64,000 bases of DNA from Porphyra umbilicalis (Eukaryota; Rhodophyta; Bangiophyceae; Bangiales; Bangiaceae). This document shows, piece by piece, positions 34,039 to 43,977 of the stretch (position 1 is its first letter; every line of letters begins with the position of its first letter). The notes below the pieces were generated by a model. That model was not told the origin of the DNA. It made no database searches and saw only the letters and a list, made by a program, of their open reading frames with translations. A program made the position numbers and the translations under genes. The stretch lies in the NCBI GenBank assembly GCA_002049455.2, contig KV918877.1:62001-126000 (forward strand). The letters are read 5' to 3'.

Positions 34039-35679
34039 TCCGCGTCGGCCGCCGGGGGGCGCCGGGGCGGCGACCGCGCCGACCGCGCGGTGCGCCCCGC
34101 GGGGCGCCGCGACGGTGGTCGACACCCGCCGCTGTCGGGGCGGGGGATGCGACCCGTGCGCCGTGTCTCCCGGCGCGCCCTGCAAGCTGCGCGGCGGGTC
34201 CACGGGCGCGGCGGGGCCACTGGCGCGGGGATCCCCCCCCTGCCCCCCCCCCCCTGCCCCATCCCCGCGAGGCACCCGCGGGCGCCCCCGCGCGGCGGGC
34301 CACCCACGCCCCCCCACCGGCGTCCGCGCGGTCGCGTCGCCCCCCACGCGTGCGCGCGGCGCGGGCGCCGCGGCGGCGGCGGTCTGCGGGTCGGTGGCGC
34401 GCGCGCGGGGGGGCCGACGCGGGGGAGGCCGCCCCCCGCGCGGTGCCCGCCCCGCCGCGACGGGGGGGTGCCCCGGGGGGCGGGCGTCGGCCCGGGATCC
34501 ACATCGCCCCGACCGCGGCGCCGGCGAGCGCAGGCATCGGCCCGACCGCGGCGCCGTCGAGTGCCGCCGCGCCGAGCGCGCCGCCTCGCCGAGCGCGCCG
34601 CCGCGCGGATGCACGCGGTGGCCACGCGCCCGCCATCATGGCGGGCGCGCCAGGATGCGCTCCTGATGGGCGCGTGGCCATGTCGCAGGATGCGGGTGGC
34701 CATGACGCAGGATGCGCGACGGGCCGTGGAAGCACCGGGCAGATTCCCGGCCGGCCCGCCGAATCGGCCGCAGGGGGATTCGGGCGGGGGGGGGGGGGGG
34801 CACAGGACCGGAAATAGGGGGCTCAAAAGGCACTTCTCGTATCTGGTCAAGACGAACTGGGATATCTGTGACCCACTCTTCAAAGATATAACAGAAACTA
34901 CCACACAATGAGATCTTGATATCACATACGGGAAGCACCGTAGACGAATACAGTTGTCGGAAACTCATGACAGTGTTCGGAATGTCTGGTCGAAGAGATA
35001 CATGTGACAGCCATACGCTTGAAAGCGCGTCGTGTTCATGATACTACCACTCCCTCTCGCCACCCTCGCCAACTCCCTCGCCCCTCGCCACCTTCCCCTC
35101 CAAATGCCACCTCTCTCCCAGCGCCACCACTCTCTCCGAGCTCTAACTACCTCCGCCCTTGCCATCCCCCCCGCTCCCCTCACCCAGTCCCTGCTTCACC
35201 AGATGCTCACCACGTCATAGGACGTCGGCTCCAGGAACTGAGCCATCACAGAGTCATACAGTCGACTGATCATGCAAAACACATACAAGGCCAGGGACAA
35301 ACAGAGCGGAGAAGAGTAAGATAATAGGGGAGAAGGCAAAGACTAGCTGCAGCGTCGGCTAAACTCGCAGTACGAAAGAAGCGAGCCACCACCGCACCTC
35401 ACTATACACCACAAGCTACTCGCCAAAAAGCCAAGCCTTCACACGCACCGCCACTCCGCGCGGTCTACAAGCACCTCACGCAGAGCCACGCCACTGGCGT
35501 CACCAGCTAGTCACGCACGCACAGCACAGCGAAGGCCTGTGCGCGCAGCCATCACGGCAGGATGCCTGACCCCGCCCTTGACAGAGGCGGAGGTCTTTGC
35601 CGCAAGCCGCTCTTCCTGATGGCGAGCAACGCCGTCGGCTGCACGGATGCGCCTCCCCGCACTGTGAACTGAGAGCGAC
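32681..35679. other. Intergenic; GC-saturated centre
   Basis: 32681-33150 is ordinary composition. 33150-34800 is GC-saturated with long open frames on every frame and simple GGC/GCC tracts (for example 33990-34040). A partly palindromic block GCGCCCGCCATCATGGCGGGCGC lies near 34626. 34815-35000 is an AT-richer island. No gene is supported. Confidence 0.45.
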
Positions 35680-35908
35680 TGAGGCCCGTTCGCAGTTGCA
35701 AACCGTGTGACGGTACACCGGCGTGACGGCGGTAAATATCTGCGAAAGACCTTTGGCGTACCGTCTCGCACATAAAACCAAGTACACAATTGTATTCGCC
35801 AGAGAGGTAGGATTTCTATCGCCATCAGGCGCGGACAAGACCGACCATCGAACCATCCACCGCGCTACCGACCGCCATGCAGCTTGTCAACGCACGGCGA
35901 CCGCCAAC

Positions 35909-36145
35909 ATGGACCCTTTCCCCACCCTACGCGCGGGCGCCTTCGTGACGTCGCTGGCGGGGGTAGTGCACTCTAGCCCGAGTATCTTTTTATCACCCAC
36001 TCAATACACAACCACTCGCGTTTCTTTTTCTCATGTGCGGGCTCGTTACGGTCCCCACTTTGAGCGCGCAGTGCGCATGTCTGACGGCGCGTTTCATGCC
36101 TTGGTGGGCATTTTGCGTCCTCGCTTGCCTCGCCCCGGTCTCTCG
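35909..36145 (+). pseudogene. Harbinger transposase N-terminal fragment
   Basis: A frame starting MDPFPTLRAGAFVTSLAGVV leads into FERAVRMSDGAFHALVGILR followed by PRL. The RMSxxxFxxLxxxLxPxL pattern is the segment just before the catalytic domain of PIF/Harbinger (DDE_Tnp_4) nucleases. None of the DDE catalytic region follows; beyond about 36145 the frame becomes low complexity. It lies wholly inside the terminal inverted repeats of the 901-bp element and is a remnant that cannot act as a nuclease. Confidence 0.65.
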
Positions 36146-36446
36146 GCAAGTGTCTACCGCCATGGCGGTCAGCTACCGTGTCGCGCGCCGCGATCGGTGT
36201 TCCCAACGGAGGGGGGGTGGGGGGGAACGGTGTGCAGTTTGAAAGGGCGGCGGGTGGGGAAGGTTGCAGCGAACAGTGCCATGCAGCGCGGTGCGTCTCG
36301 AGTGGGCTGCGGTGAGCGGGTCGACTTCTCAGGCCCACTCGCAGCGGCGTGTGTCGCGAGGAGCTTCCGGATTGTCGACAATTCGTTTGACAGTTCTTGC
36401 AAAAGAGGAATTTTAAACACACAAGACGTGGAATTCCCCGTTCTCA

Positions 36447-36509
36447 GACGGTATACCGCGGTATAAACATACGCGGGGATCCCGCGTATGTCTGTACCGG
36501 TATACCGTC
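36447..36509. repeat. Palindrome inside the Harbinger element
   Basis: The left arm GACGGTATACCGCGGTATAA, continuing to CATACGCGGG, pairs with the right arm CCCGCGTATG, continuing to CCGGTATACCGTC, with almost no loop. The motif GGTATACCG also occurs in the right terminal repeat at 36547. The palindrome is therefore built from the element's own subterminal sequence. Confidence 0.65.
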
Positions 36510-36586
36510 GCGTGACGGGCTCGGCCAATCAAATCAACGTTACGTCGGTATACCGTCACACGGTTTGCAACTGCGAACAGGCCTGA

Positions 36587-38024
36587 CAGGGACAGACACA
36601 TCGCGTCACACAGGTTCTGAGAGGGGGGTCCGCCGTCCAGGGATAGCTCGAAATCAACAACCGGTGACATAGCCCCCATCACTCAGTAAAGTAGCACACC
36701 TCCTCCACGAACAGCATCAGCTGTGGATGATCCTGTGTCCCTCACTGGCGCTTGCTGTGCCAGCAGGAGCTTGAAAGACATTATTGCCCTGACCGAGCTA
36801 TGTCTGAGCGACATTAGGAACAGACAATATGGTACTGATCTAGCCACGAAATGTCTTCAGCCGGGCTCAAGACATAGTTGCGCGAAAAATCTGAGAATCG
36901 ATCGCTCAGGATAAAGCTTCCTGTGCTGTGGGGGGGCGCGGCCGCGCGGGGCCCGCCGCGGGATCTGGCGGGCGCCGCCGGATCCGCGCCGCGGCGCGCA
37001 AGCCGTCACGGCCGTCGCGCCGGCACGTTCCGCCCGGCGGCGGTGCTTGTGGGTGGCGCCCGCCGCGTGCCGACCGGTGGCGGGGTGCCGCGGCCGCCAC
37101 GGCCGCGGCGCCACGGGGTCTGCCGTCGGCGCGGCGGCCTCGGGCGGGGCGCCCGTCACCGCCCAGTGTGGGCGGTGGCGGTGGCGGCCGCGGTGGCGGC
37201 CGCGGTGGCGGCCGCGGTGGCGGCCGCGGTGGCGGCCGCGGTGGCGGCGGTGGCGGCGGCGGCGGCGGCGTGGAAGCAGGCGCTCCCCCCGCGCCAGACC
37301 GCGTGGGGTGTGGCGGACGGGACAAGATTCCCCCGCATCCCGCATCTCGGCGTCGCCGCCGTCGCCGAGCCGCCTGTGCCCGCGGGGCTGGTGCCCCGCG
37401 GGCGGAGCGCCGGGAGGGGGGGCGGCGCACCGCCGGTGGGCGGCAGACGGTCGCCGCGCGGGGGCGGGTGCCCCCCCCTGGAGGCGCAGGTGAGGATGGT
37501 CGGCAGCCACCCCGCCTGGCGTGGCGCACAACGGCCGGGGGGGGGGATGCGGCCGCCGCCGCGGCGGCCGCCCCCTCGGCCCCCGTGCCCGCCAGCGTCG
37601 GCCGCGGCTCGCCGTCGGATGGGTGCCTAGAGGGGGTATCGCTCGCCTCTGGCGGGCGGCGGACGCGGGGGCGGTCTGGGGGGGGGGGGGCGGGGGGGAA
37701 CACCCGCCGCATCTCGGGCGGGCGATGCGCTGGCGGCGGCCCCGGCGGTCGCGGCCGCGGCGGGGCGGCGTCGGCATGGCGCCGGCGCCGCGCAGTGCAA
37801 CTGCCGCCGGTGGTGCCTGCGGCGGGGGGGGGAAGGGCGGCCAACCCTAGTGCCGCCGCGCATAAAGCCACCGCCGCCGCCACCGCCGCCAAGAGACGTC
37901 GGCACGGGCGGCGGTCGGCTACCAGTAGGCGGCCACCCCCCCACGTCAAAAAAGGTACGTCCGCCACGCGGCGCCCTCCCTCACCCCGCGTTGGTGGTGC
38001 CCCCCCCTCACCCTCCCTGCCGCC
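36587..38024. other. Intergenic; GC-saturated
   Basis: 36587-36930 has normal composition without a gene. 36930-37970 is G/C low complexity, open on both strands, including a 12-bp GGTGGCGGCCGC tandem repeat. The final bases are the leader of the alkaline phosphatase gene. Confidence 0.45.
37186..37250. repeat. 12-bp tandem repeat GGTGGCGGCCGC, about 5 copies
   Basis: Five near-perfect consecutive copies, each containing a GCGGCCGC core, grade into simple GGC repeats to the right. Confidence 0.8.
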
Positions 38025-40331
38025 ATGCGTGCCTCTTGTCGTGGCGTGGCGCTGGCCGCCGCCGTCGCCGTCGCCACGGCCGCCGCCGCGGTCGGCCTCC
38101 AACTCCCCGAGCGCCACTTTGGGTGCCCCCCCGCCAAGAATGTGTGCGTTTACCCCATCGACACGGCGGTGCTGCAGTGCGAGGCGCTCTTTGACTTTCA
38201 AGTCGAGCTCCACGTCGTCGCCAACGCGTCGGTGGCAAACCCGGTGCTCGACGAGTTGACCATCCGCCTGCGGCTGCCGTCGGGGGAGGTCACCACCCCC
38301 GCCGCCCTCTTCCCGGGCGCCACCCCCGAGTTCCGCACGTGGGCGCTGACGGCGTTTCGGGACATGTCGGACGAGAACCCCACGGGCTACGACGCGTACG
38401 CCGTCACGTACCGCAACGTGTTTGTGCCGCTGCGCGTCGGCAAGGGCTACGTCACCGTGACCGTCGAGGCCCGCGGCGTGACGACAGAGGTGTCCTATGA
38501 AATCCGCGCGCCGACGACGCGCGCGGCCAAGAACGTGGTGCTGTTTGTGGGCGACGGCATGTCCCTGCCAATGATGACCGCCGCCCGCCTCGTGTCGCGC
38601 GGGATGTACCAGGGAAAGTACAAGGACAAGCTGACGATGCAAGCGTACGTTTGTCGGGGCGGGGCGCGCTCACGGGGGCGGGGGGGGGGGGGGGGGGGGG
38701 TGGTCAGCGGCTTGGGGAGGGGAGCTTGGCTTGGGGAGGGGAGACGCGCAGGACGACCGCCGCCGCCACCGTCGGCGCGAGGTGGGGTGTGTCTCCTGTG
38801 TCTGGCTCCCTGGTTGCTGACCAACTTGCTACTTTGCTGCTGCTGCCGCTCCCACGCGTTTTCCCACCTCTCTGTTTGGGGCTGCACCCCCTGCAGGATG
38901 GACAACATTGCCCTCATGAGCACCTCGGGGGTCGACTCGATCATCACGGATAGCGCCAACTCGGCGTCGACCTACCACACTGGTCAAAAGACGAGTGTCA
39001 ATGCACTGGGCGTCTACGCCGACAGCGGGGACGACGTCTTTGCGCACCCCAAGCAGGAACTCCTGACCGAGTACATCAAACAAACGATGGGCATGTCGGT
39101 CGGCGTCGTCACGACGGCCGAAGTCCAAGACGCGACGCCCGCGTCTACGTGGGCCCACGTACGCCAACGGGCGGAGAAGGCGGCCATCACCGCCCAGGCC
39201 ATCAATGGGTGCCTCAACTGCGTGCTCGCCGTGCGGCCCGATGTGCTCATGGGCGGCGGCGGCAAGTTTTTTCAGCCGGCCTTCTCCGTCGACGGGAGCG
39301 ACATGTACCAAAACTACTCGGCGGCGGGGTACACGGTCACCCACACGCGTGAGGAGATGGTGGCGGCGGCCAAGAACCCGGCGACCAAGAAGCTGCTGAC
39401 TATCTCCCACGCGGGCAACATGGAGGTGTGGCTGGATCGCAATGTGTACCAGGGAAACATGGACAAGGCCGCCAACGACCCGACCGGCAAGGGCGTGCCT
39501 CCGACCCAGCAGCCCAACCTCGATGAAATGACCATGGCGGCCATTGACGTGCTCTCCCGCAACGACAAGGGGTTTTATCTGCTCGTAGAGGCGGCATCCA
39601 TTGACAAGAGTGCGCACCCACTCGACATCCCGCGCATGCTATCCGATCTCATCGAGCTCGACAATACCGTACAACAAGTAGTAGACTGGGCCAAGGCCCA
39701 TGGGGACGACACGCTGATCATTGCAACGGCCGACCACGCCCACGGCTACGACGTCTTTGGCACGGTGGATACGCAGCTGTGGAACAACGCGGTCCAGTCG
39801 TCGCCGTCCAACCCGGTGCGCGACACGGACAACTATTGCGCGGCTGTCACGGACAATGCCGGCCAGTCCTTCCCGTCGGCCTTTGCCAACGGCACCACGT
39901 CGGCGCGGGCGTCCAACTTGGCTCGCCGCGCGTCCATTGGCACGTACGCGGCGGCCGGCTACTCCGACTATGTCAATCGCGGCGACAACTTCCCCAAAAC
40001 GTGGAACGTCCGCACCACCCTCGCGTCGGGCATGAACAACCACCCCGATCACACGACGAGCTTCACGGTGGCCACGTCGATCAAGAAGCCAGCTGTCCTC
40101 GTTGACGGCGCGTTTGTCAACAATGCCAAAGACGACGAGAACGGCGTCTTCCAGTCGGGCAACCTCGGACCGACGGGCTCCACGGGCGTCCACACACTCG
40201 CCGACGTGGGCGTTTTTGCGTCAGGGCCGGGCGCAGAGCGTGTCAAGGGCATGCTCGACAACACGGACCTGTACCACATCATGGCGAGCGCGCTCGGCGT
40301 CGGCACCGATGGCCGGCGAGAGAAGAAGTAG
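38025..40331 (+). CDS. Secreted alkaline phosphatase (PhoA type)
   Basis: The first exon (38025-38644) starts MRASCRGVALAAAVAVATAA, a clear signal peptide, and runs through a beta-rich N-terminal domain to VLFVGDGMS (metal ligand Asp177). The donor GC|GTACGT at 38645 and acceptor CTGCAG at 38896 remove 252 nt. Exon 2 opens MDNIALMSTSGVDSIITDSA. The nucleophile is the Ser after that Asp (Ser226), in DSANSAS followed by TYHTGQKT as in PhoA (DSAASAT). Further ligand motifs are VEAASIDKSAHPLD and ATADHAHG, and a late NHPDHTTS supplies the last His. The spliced protein is 684 residues, longer than bacterial PhoA because of the N-terminal domain. It hydrolyses phosphate monoesters outside the cell for phosphate scavenging; phosphate regulation is likely but no site is identified. 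The intron is a multiple of three and free of stops, so the unspliced frame stays open. Confidence 0.93.
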   Translation: MRASCRGVALAAAVAVATAAAAVGLQLPERHFGCPPAKNVCVYPIDTAVLQCEALFDFQVELHVVANASVANPVLDELTIRLRLPSGEVTTPAALFPGATPEFRTWALTAFRDMSDENPTGYDAYAVTYRNVFVPLRVGKGYVTVTVEARGVTTEVSYEIRAPTTRAAKNVVLFVGDGMSLPMMTAARLVSRGMYQGKYKDKLTMQAYVCRGGARSRGRGGGGGGVVSGLGRGAWLGEGRRAGRPPPPPSARGGVCLLCLAPWLLTNLLLCCCCRSHAFSHLSVWGCTPCRMDNIALMSTSGVDSIITDSANSASTYHTGQKTSVNALGVYADSGDDVFAHPKQELLTEYIKQTMGMSVGVVTTAEVQDATPASTWAHVRQRAEKAAITAQAINGCLNCVLAVRPDVLMGGGGKFFQPAFSVDGSDMYQNYSAAGYTVTHTREEMVAAAKNPATKKLLTISHAGNMEVWLDRNVYQGNMDKAANDPTGKGVPPTQQPNLDEMTMAAIDVLSRNDKGFYLLVEAASIDKSAHPLDIPRMLSDLIELDNTVQQVVDWAKAHGDDTLIIATADHAHGYDVFGTVDTQLWNNAVQSSPSNPVRDTDNYCAAVTDNAGQSFPSAFANGTTSARASNLARRASIGTYAAAGYSDYVNRGDNFPKTWNVRTTLASGMNNHPDHTTSFTVATSIKKPAVLVDGAFVNNAKDDENGVFQSGNLGPTGSTGVHTLADVGVFASGPGAERVKGMLDNTDLYHIMASALGVGTDGRREKK

Positions 40332-41078
40332 GGCGTCGTCGGGGTGGCTCTACTGTGCAGCGGAGGTGACACGTTAACAGTCCAGAGGAGTGCATAATTG
40401 GCCCACTTCCTTTTGCACATGGAGCATTCTCTTGCGAGGGGGGCAGGCGGGCGACACGGCGACAGGGAGTGAGACGGAAGATGGCTGGCGGGACGGTCGG
40501 GCACCCACCGCCCTTCAAGTCCACCTTGGCAACACGCCGCGCCCCCCCCCCCCCCCCTGCCCCTGCCGCTGACGCCGCCCACCCCTCCCCCCCCGCCACC
40601 GCCGCCGCCGGCCGTCGACGACCCAGTGTCGCGAGCGTGTTGTTTCTCTGTGGCGCTTGCCATGCCCCGGCGTTTTGGGGCTCTATGCTTCGAGGCTGCT
40701 CGTTGCGCTTCGCGCCTTCTTTAATGTGCGTACGTGCGTTTATGCGTACCTGCCTATATGCGTACCTGCGTATGTGCGTACGTGCGTACGTGCGTACGTG
40801 CGTATGTGCGTACCTGCGTATGTGCGTACCTGCGTATGTGCGTAGTGCGTATGTGCGTATGTGCGTATGTGCGTATGTGCGTATGTGCGTATGTGCGTAT
40901 GTGCGTATGTGCGTATGTGCGTACGTGCGTATGTGCGTACGTGCGTATGTGCGTACGTGCGTACCTGCGTACGTGCGTACCTGCGTATGTGCGTACGTGC
41001 ACGTGCGGCTCGGAGGCGTCTCTCTTGGCCTCGGTCAAGGCGGTCGGGGCCAGCTGCGGTTCCCGCGAGCGCCCGAGG
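40332..41078. other. Intergenic with microsatellite
   Basis: 3' flank of the alkaline phosphatase gene, C-rich near 40543-40600, followed by the GTGCGTAY microsatellite. The Cys/Val/Tyr/Arg ORFs over it are translation of the repeat. Confidence 0.5.
40728..41000. repeat. GTGCGTAY microsatellite, about 270 bp
   Basis: Roughly 34 copies of an 8-bp unit GTGCGTAT / GTGCGTAC, with occasional CCTGCGTA variants. A homogeneous block of GTGCGTAT lies at 40846-40920. Purines and pyrimidines alternate almost strictly throughout. Confidence 0.95.
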
Positions 41079-41082
41079 GCAC

Positions 41083-41292
41083 CACGCCTAGTTAAGGGCG
41101 GTCTTCTGGGTCTGATCTGACAGTACAAAGCCCTCTCACAAGCACCGCCAGGGCAGCATACGTGTCGCCTACTCGGGCTGACAGTCTCCACATACCTCTT
41201 TTGGTTGGCTCAAGAGCACACCGAGCCGACATTCTGGCTTCCCATTGGTCAAAACCCAGAAGTCCGGGAGACGGGGGTCTTAACTAGGCGTG
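41083..41292. mobile_element. MITE, 210 bp
   Basis: Perfect 14-bp terminal inverted repeats CACGCCTAGTTAAG / CTTAACTAGGCGTG are flanked on both sides by GCAC (41079-41082 and 41293-41296), which could be the target duplication. TCTTCTGGG at the left and CCCAGAAG at the right extend the inverted similarity inward. The interior is non-coding. A related, inverted sequence (CTTCTGGGTCTGA next to AGTTAAGG) occurs at 55232-55272, with a fainter one at 53864. The superfamily is unknown. Confidence 0.6.
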
Positions 41293-41296
41293 GCAC

Positions 41297-43977
41297 CCCC
41301 CCACCCCCAGTTAAGAACGCCCCAGAGCGGTCTTCGGGATTTTCGACCGATCCATGGCACGTGATTGGACTGCATAGCATTCGGACAGGGGTGTTCAGTC
41401 AACGAGATCTGAAATGAGGTTCTTTCGCGATTTGGAGTGCTGCACCCTCCTCCAACCTTCCTGAGGGCCCTTTTTTGGTCGATACTCAACTAATAGTAGA
41501 TCCCAAACCCGTTTTTTTTCCAGCACCACCTTCACCTTGTTTCCCGACTTCGCGCGTTGCCATCCCTCGCTTTGTATGTCAAGCACGTCTACGGCACCAA
41601 CGTCTCCCCGGTGCGTTCCCCTCTTGCGTACAAAAATTTAGTGCTACAAACGTCCCCCCGTGCGGCGCCAGCAGTATGTGCTGAGCTCCTCGCCGACGGC
41701 CACCGCGGCGTCAGAGGGCAGCTGTGGCGGCGTCAACCTCCATGCCGCAAGCCACCCGCCTCTAGAGTGCGGCATCCTCTCCTATCGTTGTGTCCTTCCC
41801 ACCCAAAGCACCCTCCGCGAAGCCCGCACGCCTCGCCGTCCCTCCTGTCGCTTCCCGTGGGGGGGGGTGTAGGGAGAGAGAGGGCCAGGACAGGCGACGC
41901 ACGAAAATGAAAGGGGAGTGAGGGCAAAGAGCAGTAGCATCCACTCCATACCAACCCCATGGCACGTCCACAATTCAAAGTGAGCGATATTGAGGCAGGA
42001 GAAGGCGTCGTCAGATTCGTGCTGTGTTGGGCGCGGTCAGCGGGGCCCAAAGCATGCGACAAAAATTGTAGACCTGTGGTCAACAGGACCACCCACTCAG
42101 TGCGGTCACAATGGTGCAGGTGGCGTCCAAAAACTCTCATCGCCTCACGCCGCCTGACGGGGGTCTATGAAAACATGCATCATCCCAGCAAAAAAGCGTG
42201 ACAAGCGCGACGAATCATGAGCAAAACTCGTAGGTAAAGGAGCAGGATCTGTGCAACCAAACAGAAGGAAGGGGAAGGGTCGAAACCACTTGCACGGTCG
42301 AGTGGCGGGGTGGTGGGTACGTAGGCACCGGCATGGGTGTGTAGCCAGTAGGGGCCGTGATGACGCGAGGAGCGCCGTCGGAGCAGATGAGCGCATGGAC
42401 CCTCTCTGGGGGGAGGGGTGCACGTATTTTGATGGAAAATTGACTACCATTTTTCATAGGTTTCAGAGCCAGAAGATGCTCCTTAACTGGGGGTGCCCCG
42501 CCGTCGCCCGCCGCCACCCCTGACGGTGTCCGCAGGCGCCACCCCCACCGCCCGCGTCAATGCCAAAGGTGGGAGGATGGAACACCCCTTCCGCATTCGC
42601 TTTGGTCGAGTGCGCCGACAGCACCGCGCTCTGGGCCTCAGCGCCGCTTCTTTACAGTCGCGCATTTGACCACATCGCGCCCCCGGCCACCGATCTGCCG
42701 CGTCCCCGGCCCGTATCTCCCCCACGACTGTGGGGGCAGGCCCGTCGATTTCGTTCGGGGCCGCTGCACTATTCGGTTGGGCCCTCCTCCGCTGCAGGCG
42801 CCGTCAGGGCACCTCATGCTGTACCCTGGCCCAGTTGTTTATCGGTGTTTATTGTTGGGCCTGGACATCTGGGTGGCGGTCTGGGGCGCTTCTCGCGCGG
42901 GTCCAATTCAATCCACTTGGATATTAGAGTATATGTTCGTGGTGGCGGTTCTCTTCTGTCTCGCGCCCAGAGATCAGACCGTAAAGCCCGGCCCGGCAGC
43001 CAGCGGAATCGGGTCCGATGGGCACGCCGAATCGACCGGTGGCGCGCCCGCTGGCAGCTCCACGGCGCCACCGACGGCGCCACGGTCGCCACCGCGGAGC
43101 CTGTCAGTCCACCAGCCACTGCGCCCGCCCCCATGCCGGCCGCCACCGCCCCCGGCCCCGCGTCGGCCGCCACCGCCCCCGGCCCCGCGTCGGCCGCCAC
43201 CGCCCCCGGGCCCGCGTCGGCCGCCCCCGCCGCCGCCCCCGCCCCGGCCGCCACCGCCCCCGCCCCCGCCCCGTCCGCCCCCGCCGCCGCCCCCGCCGCC
43301 CCCTCCCCCGTCGCCGGCCGCCACCGCCCCCGGCCCCGCGCCGGCCGCACCCGCCGCCGCCCGCGCCGCCGTCCCCGCCCCGGCCGCCACCGCTGCTGCC
43401 CCCGCCTCTGCCGCCGCCGCCGCCTCCCCCGCCCCGGCCGCCGTCGCCGCCGCCTCGCCACGGGCCCCCCCGCCCCTTTTTCTCGCTCTCGCTAGCGCCC
43501 CCGCACGCGCCCTGGCCCCGGTTGTCACTGACCCCGCCCCTACCCCGGCCGACGCGCCCCCCACTGTGCCGTCATCGCCCACACTGGCTTGGCCTCCACG
43601 GCCTCCACCACGTCGGCGGGCAGCACCTCTTCCGCGTCGGGTGCCACTTCCCCCGCGGCGGCTATCGCCACGACCCGGCCCGGGCTGCCCCCGCCCGCGC
43701 CCCCGCTTTGGCCGTCTTCCCCCGCGCCGTGGCGGACACCACCTCCCCCGCCGTGTCGGGCACCACCTCCTCCGCCGCGTCGGCTGCCACGGTCTCCACC
43801 GCAGCGGTCGCCACTACCCTTCCCACGGACGGCGCCGCTCGCGCCGCGGCGGTTACCACCGCCCTCGCCGCGGCGGCCCTCGCCCCCTTCCCGGTAGTTG
43901 CCGTAGGCGGATGGCAAAGCGCCTCCCGCATCACGCGGGTCTTGCCCGACGTCAGCGACCACAATTTTGCTGCTACC
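41297..43977. other. Intergenic or transposon 5' region
   Basis: No confident gene. ORFs in 42560-43500 are driven by the proline/alanine minisatellite just upstream of the transposase. This stretch may hold the left end of the KDZ transposon, but I could not find its terminus. Confidence 0.4.
43095..43460. repeat. Pro/Ala-coding minisatellite upstream of the transposase
   Basis: Units of the type GCCACCGCCCCCGGCCCCGC followed by GTCGG repeat head to tail, three nearly identical at 43140-43220 and then more diverged. Translated in the transposase frame it gives APGPASAAT repeats. The frame is open into the transposase, but the good start codon at 43978 lies downstream, so the repeat may be 5' non-coding. 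Confidence 0.65.

Larger units (their letters stand above)
35683..36583. mobile_element. PIF/Harbinger-type DNA transposon derivative, 901 bp
   Basis: The terminal inverted repeats are about 43 bp. The left end starts GGCCCGTTCGCAGTTGCAAA, and the right end read inward starts GGCCTGTTCGCAGTTGCAAA. The match continues through CCGTGTGACGGTA with few differences. Both ends are flanked by the 3-bp duplication TGA (35680-35682 and 36584-36586). A GGCC(C/T)GTT terminus and 3-bp duplication fit PIF/Harbinger, although the usual target is TWA. The interior retains the first part of a transposase (separate entry) plus a 63-bp palindrome. The element is too short to encode a full transposase, so it is an internally deleted, non-autonomous copy. 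Terminal repeats about 90 percent identical suggest moderate age. Confidence 0.75.

Noticed and set aside
33116-34925. Several 330-516-codon ORFs on both strands
   Set aside because: Same GC artefact: no domain, no codon structure, all frames open.
40728-41000. CRISPR-like array
   Set aside because: It is a continuous 8-bp microsatellite with no spacers, in eukaryotic DNA.
42814-43582. 200-codon minus-strand Gly/Ala ORFs
   Set aside because: Translation of the proline/alanine minisatellite in reverse.
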